From positions 1-64,000 of the forward strand of contig JAQUVX010000006.1 in the NCBI GenBank assembly GCA_028693165.1: a stretch of 64,000 bases of DNA, in the 5' to 3' direction. The stretch is from Lachnospiraceae bacterium. Its GTDB lineage: Bacteria; Bacillota; Clostridia; Lachnospirales; Lachnospiraceae. The notes beneath the pieces were generated by a model that was not told the DNA's origin, did no database searches, and was given only the letters and a program-made list of their open reading frames with translations. The translations under genes were made by a program, and so were the position numbers. Shown piece after piece: positions 42,508 to 52,691 of this stretch (positions within the stretch are counted from its first letter, which is position 1; each line of letters starts with the position of its first letter).

Positions 42508-42696
42508 ATCTCTCGTACCTCCCTGTGTTTGCTTGTACTGTTTGTGCGTCCTGTTTCTATTCTGCTCTGCTCGTGCTGCCTGTGCGTCCTGTCTATTTGC
42601 TCTGTTTCTGCTCTCCCCTGCGTGATTGGATCATTTTCAAATAAAGATCGCTGGAGTTGTCCAAACATCGACGCATTACCTCTGCGGCAATTACTC

Positions 42697-42875
42697 TTTT
42701 GGTAATTTCCGCAATTTCACATCTTCAATTACAAAATTCACGCTGTTTTTCGCTCGAATAGCCCCTATTTAACCGGCCCTTTTGGTAATTTCCTCTCCAA
42801 TATAGGCTTGGCTACCAAAATCTCATCATATTTTTGGTAGCCAAGCGCTATAATGGCATTCGGCTACCAAAAAAC
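42697..42875. repeat. interspersed TTTTGGTA(GCC/ATT) repeat cluster B
   Basis: Copies are TTTTGGTAATTTCC at 42697 and 42780, GGCTACCAAAA at 42810 and 42862, and TTTTTGGTAGCC at 42831. TTGGCTACCAAAA (42808-42820) and TTTTTGGTAGCCAA (42831-42844) form a near-perfect stem with a 10-nt loop. The motif and the alternating layout match cluster A at 29447-29694. Confidence 0.75.
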
Positions 42876-42897
42876 TAAATTTGATAGGATCGCGAGG

Positions 42898-43015
42898 GCG
42901 TATATTGGATAGCAGTGCGTATCCAGACAGTAAAATTGTCCAAAAACGAAAAGTGCCATACTCTATGCGTGCGTGTATTGGGCAGCTGCACATATCCAGA
43001 TAGCAAAATGACCCA
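42898..43015. repeat. 45-bp imperfect direct repeat
   Basis: Units at 42898-42942 and 42971-43015 both follow GCGTRTATTGGRYAGC, then CAKATCCAGAYAGYAAAAT-like sequence ending in CCCA or TCCA. They are 73 bp apart and lie just before the hemW stop. Confidence 0.7.
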
Positions 43016-43049
43016 ATAGGAAGTCCAACACACAGGCAGATCGCTTGAC

Positions 43050-44282
43050 TCACTTCAGCAAAAATTCACTCAGTACACGGTTGCTCACATCCACACCCAG
43101 TTCCGTCAGCCGCACCATCGGAATCTCCACTTCCAAAAGTCCTTCCTTTTGCAGCCTCTCAATCACATCTCCATACACGTTCCACATATTCTGTCCAAAC
43201 CGCGCCAGAAACTCGCTTCCCGACACGCCGCCCGTCATGCGAAGTCCCAGGAACATGAATTCCTCCATGCGCTCTTCTACACTCAAAAGCTCGATCTCCC
43301 GTGCCGCCGCGCCCGCCTCATACAGATTCAGTGAAAGGTACTCCTTCAAATCTCCCGTATTGTGGTAGCGATAGCCGTGGGTATAGGACGACGCGCCCAG
43401 CCCCAGCCCCAGATACTCCACACCGGTCCAGTAGCCGATATTGTGTCTGCATGCAAAGCCCGGCTTCGCGTAATTGGAAATTTCATACCGGAAAAATCCC
43501 TGCGCCGCCATCAGTTCCTTCGTCAGATGATACATCTCCCGATCCACATCCTCCTCCGGCAGATCCGGCAGCGTCATCACCGATGCGCGGGCCGCAAGCT
43601 CCGCAGCCGTGTGCGGATTCTGCGGCAGAACCGGCACATGCTTCGGATCTGCCGCATCTTCCCCAAAGCGTTCATAAAACGGCGTTTTCTCCTCAATAAT
43701 CAGACTGTACGCCGAAATATGCTCCGGCTTCAGCATCAGAACCTTGCGCAGCGTCGTCTTCCACGAATGCACGTCCTGCCCCGGCAGCGCCGACATCAGA
43801 TCGATATTGATGTTGGTAAAACCCGCCTGTCTCGCCCTCTGATAACTTTTCAAAAAATCATCATAAGAATGAATCCGTCCCAGATACTTAAGCTCCTGAT
43901 CGTCCGCCGACTGCAGACCAAGGCTCAGACGGTTGATGCCGCTCTGGCGGTACACCTCCAGCTTTTCCATCGTCAGCGTCCCCGGATTGGCCTCGATCGT
44001 AATCTCCGCATCCGCATCAATCTCAAAGCATTCGTAAAGCGCGCCAAACAAAGCCTCCATCAGATATGCAGGCAAAATAGAAGGCGTGCCGCCTCCGAGA
44101 AAGATCGTGGTCACATGCGTATCTGCGAAATTGCCGCTCTGTCCATAGATCTCCTCGATCAATTTGTTCACGTATTCCTCATAGACCCGTTCCGGCGCAG
44201 CAAAGGACAAAAAATCACAGTAAGCACATTTGCGCGCACAAAACGGAATGTGAATATATAATTCCAGTTCTTTTTTATTCAT
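43050..44282 (-). CDS. hemW: radical SAM heme chaperone HemW
   Basis: HemW binds heme and delivers it to acceptor proteins; it is not the coproporphyrinogen oxidase. The 410-aa protein has the iron-sulfur motif [13 protein letters not shown], lacking the extra Cys of HemN, then [31 protein letters not shown] and [14 protein letters not shown]. Length fits the family (about 380-410). Its start overlaps the lepA stop by 8 bp, the standard lepA-hemW arrangement in Firmicutes. Confidence 0.94.
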   Translation of the reverse strand: MNKKELELYIHIPFCARKCAYCDFLSFAAPERVYEEYVNKLIEEIYGQSGNFADTHVTTIFLGGGTPSILPAYLMEALFGALYECFEIDADAEITIEANPGTLTMEKLEVYRQSGINRLSLGLQSADDQELKYLGRIHSYDDFLKSYQRARQAGFTNINIDLMSALPGQDVHSWKTTLRKVLMLKPEHISAYSLIIEEKTPFYERFGEDAADPKHVPVLPQNPHTAAELAARASVMTLPDLPEEDVDREMYHLTKELMAAQGFFRYEISNYAKPGFACRHNIGYWTGVEYLGLGLGASSYTHGYRYHNTGDLKEYLSLNLYEAGAAAREIELLSVEERMEEFMFLGLRMTGGVSGSEFLARFGQNMWNVYGDVIERLQKEGLLEVEIPMVRLTELGVDVSNRVLSEFLLK

Positions 44283-46089
44283 CGTCTAATTTCAGCACAC
44301 TCATGAATGCCTTCTGCGGGATATCCACATTACCCACCTGACGCATTCTCTTCTTTCCTTCTTTTTGTTTCTCCAGAAGCTTTCTCTTACGGGAAATATC
44401 GCCGCCGTAACATTTTGCGAGAACGTCCTTGCGCATGGCCTTGACCGTCTCGCGGGCAATGATCTTGCCGCCCACGGCCGCCTGAATCGGGATCTCAAAC
44501 AGATGTCTCGGAATCTCATCCTTGAGCTTCTCACACATCCTTCTTCCGCGCTCATAGGCAGATTCGGCATGCACGATAAAGGAGAGCGCATCCACCTCTT
44601 CTTTGTTGATCAGGATATCCAGCTTCACAAGCTCAGACCGCTCATAGCCCTTCATCTCATAGTCAAACGACGCATAACCCTTCGAACGGGATTTCAGCGC
44701 GTCGAAGAAATCATAAATGATCTCGTTTAACGGCAGATCATAACGCAGCAGTGCGCGGGTTCCCTCGATATACTCCATTCCGTTGTAGATGCCGCGGCGC
44801 TCCTGGCACAGGGTCATAATAGCACCGACAAATTCTGTCGTCACCATGATCTCCGCCTTGACAATCGGTTCTTCCATATAGTCGATCTCCGTCGGATCCG
44901 GCAGATTGGACGGATTCGTCAGCTCGATCATGTCGCCGTTGGTCTTGTACACACGGTACACAACGCCCGGTGCCGTGGTAACCAGATCCAGATTGTATTC
45001 GCGCTCCAGGCGTTCCTGAATGATCTCCAGATGCAGAAGTCCCAAAAATCCGCAGCGGAATCCAAAGCCCAGCGCGACGGAAGTCTCCGGCTCGAAGAAC
45101 AGGGAGGCATCGTTGAGCTGCAGCTTATCCAACGCATCCCGCAGGTCATTGTACTTTGCACCGTCAGCCGGATACAGGCCGCAGTACACCATCGAAGTCA
45201 CCTTCTTGTAGCCCGGCAGCGGCTTCTCACAGGGATTGGCCGCATCCGTCACCGTATCGCCCACGCGGGTATCTTTTACATTCTTAATGCTGGCCGTGAT
45301 ATAGCCAACCATGCCGGCGCTCAGCTCCTCACAGGGAATGAACTGCCCCGCACCGAAATAGCCGACCTCCACCACTTCTTCTTCCGCTCCCGTCGCCATC
45401 ATGCGGACGCGGGTGCCCTTCTTCACCGTACCCTGTTTGATCCGGCTGAAAATAATCACGCCCTTATACGAATCGTACAGCGAGTCAAAAATCAGTCCCT
45501 GCAGCGGTGCCGTGGGGTCTCCAACCGGTGCCGGAATCTTGTGTACGATCGCCTCCAGCACATCGCTCACATTCAGTCCGGTCTTCGCAGAAATTCTCGG
45601 CGCATCATGTGCCTCGATTCCGATGACGTCCTCAATCTCAGCCGCCACCCAGTCTGGCCGCGCGCTCGGCAGATCGATCTTGTTGATCACCGGGAACACA
45701 TCCAGATCATGATCCAGTGCCAGATAAACGTTCGCCAGCGTCTGTGCCTCGATTCCCTGTGCCGCATCCACCACAAGGATCGCACCGTCGCAGGCCGCCA
45801 GACTGCGCGATACCTCATAGTTGAAATCCACGTGCCCTGGTGTGTCAATCAGGTTAAATATATATTCTTCTCCGTCGTTGGCGTGATAAACAGTACGCAC
45901 TGCCTGAGACTTGATGGTAATGCCCCGCTCCCGTTCCAGCTCCATATTATCCAGCACCTGCGACTGCATCTCGCGGCTGGTCAAAAGTCCGGTCATCTCA
46001 ATAATCCGGTCCGCCAGCGTGGATTTGCCGTGATCAATGTGTGCAATAATACAGAAATTGCGGATCTTGCTCTGGTCTATTGTTGCCAT
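44275..46089 (-). CDS. lepA: elongation factor 4 (LepA)
   Basis: LepA is a ribosome-associated translational GTPase. The 604-aa protein has all G motifs ([39 protein letters not shown]), domains II and III, and the LepA-specific C-terminal domain with [26 protein letters not shown], the signature that enters the A site. Length is typical. It lies 67 bp after spoIIP. Confidence 0.98.
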   Translation of the reverse strand: MATIDQSKIRNFCIIAHIDHGKSTLADRIIEMTGLLTSREMQSQVLDNMELERERGITIKSQAVRTVYHANDGEEYIFNLIDTPGHVDFNYEVSRSLAACDGAILVVDAAQGIEAQTLANVYLALDHDLDVFPVINKIDLPSARPDWVAAEIEDVIGIEAHDAPRISAKTGLNVSDVLEAIVHKIPAPVGDPTAPLQGLIFDSLYDSYKGVIIFSRIKQGTVKKGTRVRMMATGAEEEVVEVGYFGAGQFIPCEELSAGMVGYITASIKNVKDTRVGDTVTDAANPCEKPLPGYKKVTSMVYCGLYPADGAKYNDLRDALDKLQLNDASLFFEPETSVALGFGFRCGFLGLLHLEIIQERLEREYNLDLVTTAPGVVYRVYKTNGDMIELTNPSNLPDPTEIDYMEEPIVKAEIMVTTEFVGAIMTLCQERRGIYNGMEYIEGTRALLRYDLPLNEIIYDFFDALKSRSKGYASFDYEMKGYERSELVKLDILINKEEVDALSFIVHAESAYERGRRMCEKLKDEIPRHLFEIPIQAAVGGKIIARETVKAMRKDVLAKCYGGDISRKRKLLEKQKEGKKRMRQVGNVDIPQKAFMSVLKLDDE

Positions 46090-46156
46090 ATATCTGTTTT
46101 CCTCTTCTTTCTCTCAATGTATCTCTCAAAGGATTCTCATAGAATATAACATTTTT

Positions 46157-47350
46157 TCAGTTCCCTTGCAACACCATATCCAAAAGTTTGGCCAACGGCT
46201 CCATGGCATTGCGCGCCTCTTCCCCGGTATTGGTCTGGGCTCCCACCTCGATCAGCGCCGAGCGCGGCCGCAGATGGAGATTGTAGCGCAGTCCCTTCAG
46301 ATAAATCTTCCGCATGAGGCCGGGGTATTCATGCTGCGCCGCAAGCTGCATCTGAAAGGAAAACGCCAGATTCTCCTTCAGATACGGGTTGGGCAGGTAT
46401 TCAATCACACCGTCCGGAGTGCGGCTCATCCCCTGGAAAAACATGATGTTGGCCGTGGGCTTCCCCTCCACCTCCGTCACCAGCCTCAGCCCCTCCCGCA
46501 CGCCGTCCCGGTGCAGATCCAGGACGACCTGGATCGTCGGATGCTCCTGTAAAATCCCGGTGATGCCCTCCAGCGCATACGTATAGGCCCGGTTGCGGTC
46601 CAGCTTGCCGCCCTGAATGTCGTAGGTGCTGGTGTCATGGATGACATTCCAGCCTCTCGCCTGCAAAAGCTCAGTCAGATATCTGCCGTTTTCCACCACA
46701 TTGGCACCCCGGTTATCCGGCCCGTAGTCCGCGTAGGTCTCCTGAGAGTGGGTGTGATAGATCAGAATCTGCGGAACCGACGGATCCTTCTCAAGCCGCA
46801 GACTGGTTCCCAAAAGCAGATCCGCCCGCACCACTTCCCGGTCCGCCGTCGTCGAAGCATGGACGCTGTAAAAATGGCGCATGAGAAAATCATAATCCTG
46901 AAGCTGCTCCATACTGATGGAACTCAGTGCCTCGGAGAGCGCTACTCCCGGCCCCGCCTGTGCCGCAGTGCCACCCACCTGGGCCCCTGCGCCGCCTGCT
47001 TCCGCTGCCGCCCCACCTGCCTCCGCTCCCGCTGCTGCGCCACCTGCTTGTGCCCCTGCGCCGCTTCCTTCCGTCGTCGCACCGCCTACCTGTGTCCCAG
47101 CACCGCCTGCTCCCGCCCCCGTGCCGCCTGCCTCTGCCGCCGCACCACCTTCCCCTATTCCCTCCCCGGTTTCTTCCGCCAAAAACAGGTATCCGTATGT
47201 ATCATACGCATACCTGTACCTCTGATAAACCGCATAGGCCGGGTCCGGTTCCCGAAATGGTTTTTCCCGGGCCGGCACTGCCGCCGGCCAGCGAAGCTGC
47301 AGCAATGCCAGGGCGATGCCCTGAAAAACCCAGGCCAGAACGCTACTCAA
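46157..47350 (-). CDS. spoIIP: stage II sporulation protein P (SpoIIP)
   Basis: SpoIIP is a cell-wall amidase/endopeptidase of the DMP engulfment machine in the mother cell. The 397-aa protein has an N-terminal membrane segment (about 3-20) and a C-terminal SpoIIP domain with [45 protein letters not shown] and [15 protein letters not shown] Gly/Ala-rich low-complexity linker fills residues 62-136. The start is TTG at 47350, overlapping sigE by 8 bp and preceded by GAAGGA. It follows sigE directly, where sigG is usual in Clostridia. Confidence 0.92.
   Translation of the reverse strand: MSSVLAWVFQGIALALLQLRWPAAVPAREKPFREPDPAYAVYQRYRYAYDTYGYLFLAEETGEGIGEGGAAAEAGGTGAGAGGAGTQVGGATTEGSGAGAQAGGAAAGAEAGGAAAEAGGAGAQVGGTAAQAGPGVALSEALSSISMEQLQDYDFLMRHFYSVHASTTADREVVRADLLLGTSLRLEKDPSVPQILIYHTHSQETYADYGPDNRGANVVENGRYLTELLQARGWNVIHDTSTYDIQGGKLDRNRAYTYALEGITGILQEHPTIQVVLDLHRDGVREGLRLVTEVEGKPTANIMFFQGMSRTPDGVIEYLPNPYLKENLAFSFQMQLAAQHEYPGLMRKIYLKGLRYNLHLRPRSALIEVGAQTNTGEEARNAMEPLAKLLDMVLQGN
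46943..47167 (-). repeat. Gly/Ala-rich coding repeat in spoIIP
   Basis: About 75 codons encode degenerate units of the form [16 protein letters not shown] between the membrane segment and the amidase domain. The DNA is very GC-rich and repetitive, so copy number may vary. Confidence 0.8.
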
Positions 47351-48083
47351 ACCGGACGATTTCCTTCTTCAGACGTTTCATAATCTTCTTTTCCAGCCTG
47401 GATATGTAAGATTGTGAGATGCCAAGCAGATCCGCCACCTCTTTCTGCGTCATCTCGGTTCCTTCCGCATCCTTCAGTCCATAGCGCAGCTCCACGATCT
47501 TTCGCTCCCGTGGATTTAAACGGCTGATGGCTGATTTCAAAAGCTCCTTTTCGGTTTCGTCCTCCAGACCCCGGTATATGATATCCTCGTCCGTCCCGAG
47601 AATGTCGGACAGCAGCAGTTCATTTCCGTCCCAGTCCACATTCAGCGGCTCGTCGATGGACACCTCCATCCGCGTCTTGTTGTTTCGCCGCAGATACATC
47701 AGGATCTCATTCTCAATGCACCGCGATGCATAGGTCGCCAGCTTGATGTTTTTGTCCGGCTTAAAGGTGTTGATCGCCTTGATCAGACCAATGGTTCCGA
47801 TGGAAATCAGATCCTCCACACCCACGCAGGTATTGTCAAACTTCTTGGCGATGTATACCACCAGACGAAGATTATGCTCGATCAGGGTCGCACGCGCCTC
47901 CTTCTCGGTCTCCGTCCCCAGCCGCCCGATCATCTCCGCCTCATTCTTACTGTCCAGCGGCGGCGGAAGAATATCCGCACCGCCTATGTAATGTACTTCC
48001 CCCTGCTTCTGCCACAGCATCGTCTTGAACGACGACACCGCCTTAAACTGAAATCGGTTCGGTATGGAAACCTTTACTATCAT
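47343..48083 (-). CDS. sigE: RNA polymerase sporulation sigma factor SigE
   Basis: SigE drives early mother-cell gene expression. The 246-aa protein has a pro-sequence-like N terminus ([14 protein letters not shown]), region 2 ([54 protein letters not shown]), region 3 and region 4 ([45 protein letters not shown]). The frame extends 11 codons upstream, but GGAGG 8 bp before ATG 48083 decides the start. It follows the protease gene spoIIGA, which processes pro-SigE. Confidence 0.96.
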   Translation of the reverse strand: MIVKVSIPNRFQFKAVSSFKTMLWQKQGEVHYIGGADILPPPLDSKNEAEMIGRLGTETEKEARATLIEHNLRLVVYIAKKFDNTCVGVEDLISIGTIGLIKAINTFKPDKNIKLATYASRCIENEILMYLRRNNKTRMEVSIDEPLNVDWDGNELLLSDILGTDEDIIYRGLEDETEKELLKSAISRLNPRERKIVELRYGLKDAEGTEMTQKEVADLLGISQSYISRLEKKIMKRLKKEIVRFE

Positions 48084-48116
48084 GATTTTGTCCTCCACTC
48101 TCTGTTGTTCTGTCAA

Positions 48117-48932
48117 CTATTCTTGTTCTCCATGCAGAAGCATTTCATATTGATGTCCGGTTGAAAGCGATTTGCGGCTGACGGCCAGCCACGGCTTCTC
48201 GAAACGGCGGATCAGTTTTCCGCCCTGTGCCACCTCCATCTCATCGATCTGAATTCCCGGCAGCATGCCATATTCTGCCCCGACCGAGTGAAACGGGATA
48301 TAGATGACTCCCGGAACCCGATCGCACAGCCCGCGGCATGCCTCATAGGTAATCACGTGAACCGGCTGATGACTATAAGGCTCGTAGAGCTGGTTTCCCG
48401 TATCCCACAGCGCCGGAAGCGTCTTTTCCCGCCCCTGGTACCGCAGCGTCGCTTCATAGAGACAGCGCCGCATACGCAGCCAGTCTCTGCCCACCCCCGC
48501 AAGCAGATGCCCCGCAAGCCCAAGGCCGCAGGCAATGCAAAGCAGTACGGAAAGGGGAAAACGACCAATGCTTCTCTGTCCGAACAGTTCAAAGACACCG
48601 CCCGCCATGGTACTGAGCACCCAGAACATCAGCAGTTCCTTTCCAAGCACCGGCATGCTGCATCTGCCAAAGGCAATCACCAGCATCACACTGCCTGCCA
48701 CCACCCAGCTCCATGCACTGCCGACCCACCACACCTTTGGCGGCAGGTACAGCCACGCACAGGACCAGAGTGCCCCAAACGCGGCAGCCGCGATCACCCG
48801 CAGGCCTCTTCGCAGCGGACCGCCTCTCACGCGCCCTGCTGCCGCGGCTCCAATTATCTGCCGCGTCAGCACCAGCAGCAGATAATTCATCAGAGCATTC
48901 ACCGCAAAATATACATCCAGATAGACGATCAC
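48117..48932 (-). CDS. spoIIGA: sigma-E processing peptidase SpoIIGA
   Basis: SpoIIGA is a membrane aspartic protease that matures pro-SigE at the septum. The 271-aa protein has five hydrophobic segments in its first 150 residues (from YLDVYFAVNALMNYLLLVLT) and a cytoplasmic protease domain with the signature PALWDTGNQLYEP. Length is usual. The start is GTG at 48932 with an SD, GGGAGG, unusually far upstream (about 17 bp), which suggests weak or regulated initiation. It precedes sigE by 33 bp. Confidence 0.93.
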   Translation of the reverse strand: MIVYLDVYFAVNALMNYLLLVLTRQIIGAAAAGRVRGGPLRRGLRVIAAAAFGALWSCAWLYLPPKVWWVGSAWSWVVAGSVMLVIAFGRCSMPVLGKELLMFWVLSTMAGGVFELFGQRSIGRFPLSVLLCIACGLGLAGHLLAGVGRDWLRMRRCLYEATLRYQGREKTLPALWDTGNQLYEPYSHQPVHVITYEACRGLCDRVPGVIYIPFHSVGAEYGMLPGIQIDEMEVAQGGKLIRRFEKPWLAVSRKSLSTGHQYEMLLHGEQE

Positions 48933-49013
48933 TGTCCCACAGTCACGTTCCTCCCTGCTTCCACCTCATTCTCAACCTGCCGAAGATTCTTTTTCAAACC
49001 TTCGATAGACCCC

Positions 49014-49081
49014 ATTATAATCATTCTCAAGAGCATATTTTGTCAATCCGAGGGGAGCGGACCGGCTTTTTGAGCGACAAA
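49014..49081 (-). promoter_or_regulatory. Spo0A-type spoIIG promoter with two 0A boxes
   Basis: TTGACA (49041-49046) and TATAAT (49014-49019) are separated by 21 bp, too far for a normal sigma-A promoter but close to the 22-bp spacing of the B. subtilis spoIIG promoter, which needs Spo0A-P. TTTGTCAAT (49039-49047, plus strand) overlaps the -35 and TTTGTCGCT (49073-49081, minus strand) lies upstream; both resemble the 0A box TTTGTCRAA. Confidence 0.7.
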
Positions 49082-49176
49082 ATTTGCGTCCCCCGCAGCA
49101 GTCTTCTTCCACCGGCGCGGCATGCGCATCCTCGCAGAACGTTTTGATATCACAGGATACAAGTTTCTGTAACGCA

Positions 49177-49217
49177 AAAAAGAGCCAAAAATCGCACGTT
49201 ACGATCTTTGACTCTTT
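49177..49217 (-). terminator. intrinsic terminator after ftsZ
   Basis: On the minus strand AAAGAGTCAAAGATCG pairs with CGATTTTTGGCTCTTT and continues into a T-run. It lies 35 bp after the ftsZ stop and separates ftsZ from the spoIIG operon. Confidence 0.85.
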
Positions 49218-49251
49218 CTCTCTATGCTGTTTATGTATCACAACTGCACAA

Positions 49252-50484
49252 TTAACGTTTGTTCTTTAAGAAATCCGGAATATTGATCTGGGTCTGGTTC
49301 ATCGGACGGAAAGCACCTGCGCCCGGTGTCGTCGGCTGCTGCGCTGCCGGTTTTGCTGCTGCCGGTCTCTGCGTCGGTGTCGTCGGCTGCTGTGCTGCCG
49401 GCTTTACTGCGGTCGCACTTGCCTCTGCCGCTGCGTGGTTCATATTCGGGATGTTTAAGTTCATGTTGGTCGGCATCTTCGGCTTGAAGGTGTTGAATCC
49501 AGCCATGGCCTTGTTTACTGCGGTGTTTGCACCATGTGCATCCAGTCCGGTCGCGATCACCGTGATGGTAGCCTCGTCCTGCGCGTTCTCATCGTACATC
49601 GCACCAAAAATAATGTTGGCATCGTCGCCTGCCAGCTCCTGAACATAGCTTGCAGCCTCATTGGCCTCGATCAGGCTGATATCGCCGGAAATGTTGATGA
49701 TCACGTGGGTAGCACCCTCGATGGTCGTCTCAAGCAGCGGGCTTGCAACGGCCTGCTTCACTGCCTCAACGGCCTTGTCATCGCCCTTGGCATGTCCAAT
49801 ACCGATGTGTGCGATGCCCTTGTCGGTCATAACCGTCTGTACATCTGCAAAGTCCAGGTTGATCAGACCCGGTACGTTGATCAGGTCTGTGATGCCCTGT
49901 ACGGCCTGCTGCAATACTTCATCTGCCTTCTTCAATGCGTCCGGCATGGTGGTTCTGCGGTCTACGATCTCCAGAAGCTTATCATTCGGAATCACAATCA
50001 GCGTGTCAACGCTCTCTTTCAGATGCTCAATACCGGTCAGAGCATTGCTCATACGGGTCTTTGCCTCGAAACGGAACGGCTTGGTCACAACGCCGACGGT
50101 CAGGATACCCATATCCTTCGCAATCTTTGCGATCACCGGAGCTGCACCGGTTCCGGTTCCGCCGCCCATACCACAGGTCACGAATACCATGTCAGCACCC
50201 TTGATGGTCTGTGCCAGCTCTTCGGAGCTCTCCTCGGCAGCCTTCTCACCAACCTCCGGCTTCGCACCTGCGCCGAGTCCCTTGGTCAGCTTCTCACCGA
50301 TCTGCATGGCAGTCGGAGCTTTACAAAACTGCAAAGCCTGCTTATCGGTGTTGATGCCGATAAACTCAACTCCTGCAATATTCTCATCGATCATGCGGTT
50401 CACTGCGTTGTTGCCTGCGCCGCCGACACCTACTACCACGATTCTGGCGGAATTCTCCGCTTCATTTATCTTAATCTCTAACAA
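49252..50484 (-). CDS. ftsZ: cell division GTPase FtsZ
   Basis: FtsZ polymerises into the division ring. The 410-aa protein has [15 protein letters not shown], the tubulin signature [19 protein letters not shown] and the T7 region [12 protein letters not shown] variable Pro/Ala/Gln linker with two [10 protein letters not shown] copies precedes the C-terminal conserved peptide [11 protein letters not shown], which binds SepF/FtsA-like partners. The start is TTG at 50484 with a strong AAGGAGG 8 bp upstream. It has its own promoter downstream of ftsQ; no ftsA lies before it. Confidence 0.97.
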   Translation of the reverse strand: MLEIKINEAENSARIVVVGVGGAGNNAVNRMIDENIAGVEFIGINTDKQALQFCKAPTAMQIGEKLTKGLGAGAKPEVGEKAAEESSEELAQTIKGADMVFVTCGMGGGTGTGAAPVIAKIAKDMGILTVGVVTKPFRFEAKTRMSNALTGIEHLKESVDTLIVIPNDKLLEIVDRRTTMPDALKKADEVLQQAVQGITDLINVPGLINLDFADVQTVMTDKGIAHIGIGHAKGDDKAVEAVKQAVASPLLETTIEGATHVIINISGDISLIEANEAASYVQELAGDDANIIFGAMYDENAQDEATITVIATGLDAHGANTAVNKAMAGFNTFKPKMPTNMNLNIPNMNHAAAEASATAVKPAAQQPTTPTQRPAAAKPAAQQPTTPGAGAFRPMNQTQINIPDFLKNKR

Positions 50485-50559
50485 GACTTCTTCCTCCTTA
50501 ACCTCTTGGGCCTAACATTGTAACACATCTGTAATAAAAGCAAAACTAGTCTATCTAAT

Positions 50560-50588
50560 ACTATATGTGATTTTCGAAAAAATATCAA
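50560..50588 (-). promoter_or_regulatory. ftsZ promoter
   Basis: TTGATA (50583-50588) and TATAGT (50560-50565) are 17 bp apart on the minus strand, in the 146-bp gap between ftsQ and ftsZ. Confidence 0.65.
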
Positions 50589-50630
50589 CCTCTAATTTGC
50601 AGTTTTTCTGCACAATTTTTTCCTTCGGGG

Positions 50631-51359
50631 TCACTTTTTTGGCTTGAAGGCATACATGGCCCCTGAATTGGTCTCATCATAGGTATCCAGATACAGAGTC
50701 CCGCTCAAACCAGTCAACTGCGGTATCATATCATTCAGTTCTGCGATCTTTCCATTCAGGCTGTCATTGCTACCGAGCACCACCTCGATATCCCCCATGT
50801 ACAAATTCGCCTCACCGAAACTGTTATATTGAATCCGATCCACCTGTAGCCCGTAAATAGACAAAATTTGCGTCAGATTCAGGATCTCATCAAAAACCGC
50901 CTGACTGCCCACCGGAAGCTTCTGATACAGCACGATCTGACCGAACTTCAGTCCCGTGATCCACGGAATCCCGGGAAGCATCTGATTCGCGCTCTCCACG
51001 ATGATACCATCCTTGTCAAAATACATATAGCTGCTCATGTAGGATACGTAGCCGACCACGCTCTTCTCGTAAACGATCACTTCCACCCTGTTCGGTCCCT
51101 GAAAGACCAGCTTGTAATCCTCCACAAACGGTATCTTCTCGTGTTCCTGAAGCCGGTCCTTCAGATAACACACCCCCGCATTGCGGCTCACATTGTCCGG
51201 AAACAGGAGCGCGATCATCTGCTCGTCCGTGTAACGTTCATTTCCGGTCACGGTAATATGGGTGATCTTCACCGACACGATCAGGAGCACAAGCAGCAGC
51301 AGAATCACAACCGCTGCCAGAACCCCGATTTTCTTTTTATCTGGTAATGTCTCTTTCAT
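50631..51359 (-). CDS. ftsQ: division protein FtsQ/DivIB
   Basis: FtsQ/DivIB is a bitopic divisome protein. The 242-aa product has a short cytoplasmic tail (KETLPDKKK), one membrane segment (about 11-30), a POTRA domain (VKITHITVTGNERYTDEQM to YLKDRL) and the beta domain (VEVIVYEKSVVGYV, VDRIQYNSFGEANLYM). The frame continues 22 codons upstream within murA; GGAGG 6 bp before ATG 51359 settles the start. It overlaps the murA end by 23 bp. Confidence 0.88.
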   Translation of the reverse strand: MKETLPDKKKIGVLAAVVILLLLVLLIVSVKITHITVTGNERYTDEQMIALLFPDNVSRNAGVCYLKDRLQEHEKIPFVEDYKLVFQGPNRVEVIVYEKSVVGYVSYMSSYMYFDKDGIIVESANQMLPGIPWITGLKFGQIVLYQKLPVGSQAVFDEILNLTQILSIYGLQVDRIQYNSFGEANLYMGDIEVVLGSNDSLNGKIAELNDMIPQLTGLSGTLYLDTYDETNSGAMYAFKPKK

Positions 51360-52617
51360 CTTCTGCCTCCCGGACCAGCATAATATCCGCCCCTGCACGA
51401 TGCAGGTCCCGGCAAATGTCTTCATAGCCCCTTCGAATATGTGTATAGCCGGTCACCCGTGTCAGTCCGTCTGCCGCCAGCCCCGCCACCACAAGGGCCG
51501 CTCCGCCCCGCAGGTCCAGCGCCTCTGCACAGCCCCCCGTCAGCGGAAAATGTCCCTCCACTCGGGCCACACCTTTTTCTATTATAATATGTGCGCCCAG
51601 TTTCTGCAATTCTTTTGCCGTAGAAAAACGATTTTCGAACACGGTTTCCTCAATATGGGACACGCCGTCAGCCGTTGACGCCACTGCCAGCATCACAGAC
51701 TGCAAATCCGTAGGAAATCCCGGATAAGGCCCCGTCACAAAATCCGCCGGCCTCGGCCGGGCCGCCATGTGCACCAAAACCCCCTCCGGCACCTGTTTTA
51801 ACTCTGCTCCCATCTGCTGCGCCACGCGCAGGTTCTCCTCCATATGGCGCACCGGCGCACCGCGCAGCAAAAGCGTTCCGCCCGCATTCATGACAGCGCC
51901 GAGATAAGTCCCCGCCACAATCCGGTCTCCCGGGATGCAAAACGTGACATCGTGAAGCGATTTTCCGCCTTCGATGAGCAGCCGCGCGCTTCCGATTCCA
52001 TCGATCCGTGCACCAAGCTCCGTCAGGAACTGACACAGGATCTCGATCTCCGGCTCTCTGGCCGCCCCCTCCAAAACTGTGATCCCCCGCGCCGCAACCG
52101 CCGCGAGAATCACATTCTCCGTCGCTCCGACGCTGGGATAGGCAAGCGTCACGCGGCTGCCGCGCAGACCAACGGTCGACGCGGTAATCCGCTCCCCCTC
52201 CACCCGAACCGAGGCCCCCAGCTGACGAAGGCCATACAGGTGCAGATCAATCGGCCGTTTCCCGATGGAACAGCCTCCCGGACAGCTGCTGACCGCCTCC
52301 CCGAAGCGCCCCAGCATCGCACCGAGGAGCATAATTGAGGAGCGCATCTGTCTGGCCATCGTATCGGATATGGGCATCATCGAAGCCTGACTGGCATCAA
52401 TCTCCACGGTCCCGGCCCGGAACGCACATCTGCACCCCAAATGCTCCAATATCCCCAACATGCAGGACACGTCCTGTATATTGGGGACATTGGTTATCAC
52501 AGTGGTTCCCCTATGAAGCAGCGAAGCTGCCATCACCGGCAGCACCGCATTCTTAGAACCCTGTATCTCTATTTCTCCCTCCAAGCAATGGTAACCGTGG
52601 ATATGAATCACAGACAA
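51337..52617 (-). CDS. murA: UDP-N-acetylglucosamine 1-carboxyvinyltransferase MurA
   Basis: MurA adds enolpyruvate to UDP-GlcNAc, the first step of peptidoglycan synthesis, and is the fosfomycin target. The roughly 426-aa protein has IQGSKNAVLPVMAASLL, the active-site loop with Cys in SSCPGGCSIGKRPIDLHL, VTLAYPSVGATENVI and GPYPGFPTDLQSVML. The catalytic Cys is retained, so fosfomycin sensitivity is expected. GGAGG fits TTG 52617 (8 bp) better than ATG 52623 (2 bp), but either is possible. Its place between ftsW and ftsQ is that of murG or murB in many other bacteria. Confidence 0.94.
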   Translation of the reverse strand: MSVIHIHGYHCLEGEIEIQGSKNAVLPVMAASLLHRGTTVITNVPNIQDVSCMLGILEHLGCRCAFRAGTVEIDASQASMMPISDTMARQMRSSIMLLGAMLGRFGEAVSSCPGGCSIGKRPIDLHLYGLRQLGASVRVEGERITASTVGLRGSRVTLAYPSVGATENVILAAVAARGITVLEGAAREPEIEILCQFLTELGARIDGIGSARLLIEGGKSLHDVTFCIPGDRIVAGTYLGAVMNAGGTLLLRGAPVRHMEENLRVAQQMGAELKQVPEGVLVHMAARPRPADFVTGPYPGFPTDLQSVMLAVASTADGVSHIEETVFENRFSTAKELQKLGAHIIIEKGVARVEGHFPLTGGCAEALDLRGGAALVVAGLAADGLTRVTGYTHIRRGYEDICRDLHRAGADIMLVREAEDERDITR

Positions 52618-52691
52618 GCACATTCCCTCCTGCAGCAACTGTCTCTATTCCATCCTATGTATTCCATGGCAAAAAAGTTTTCGTCCGTGTT

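Larger units (their letters stand above)
42508..43049. other. 542-bp gene-free, repeat-rich stretch
   Basis: No gene is supported. 42528-42610 is a pyrimidine-rich imperfect repeat with two TGTGCGTCCTGT copies. 42697-42875 carries five TTTTGGTA motifs. 42898-43015 carries a 45-bp imperfect direct repeat. A 75-codon minus-strand frame (42826-43053) is made almost wholly of these repeats. Confidence 0.6.

Noticed and set aside
42826-43053. 75-codon minus-strand frame before hemW
   Set aside because: It is made of the direct and interspersed repeats, overlaps the hemW end and has no SD.
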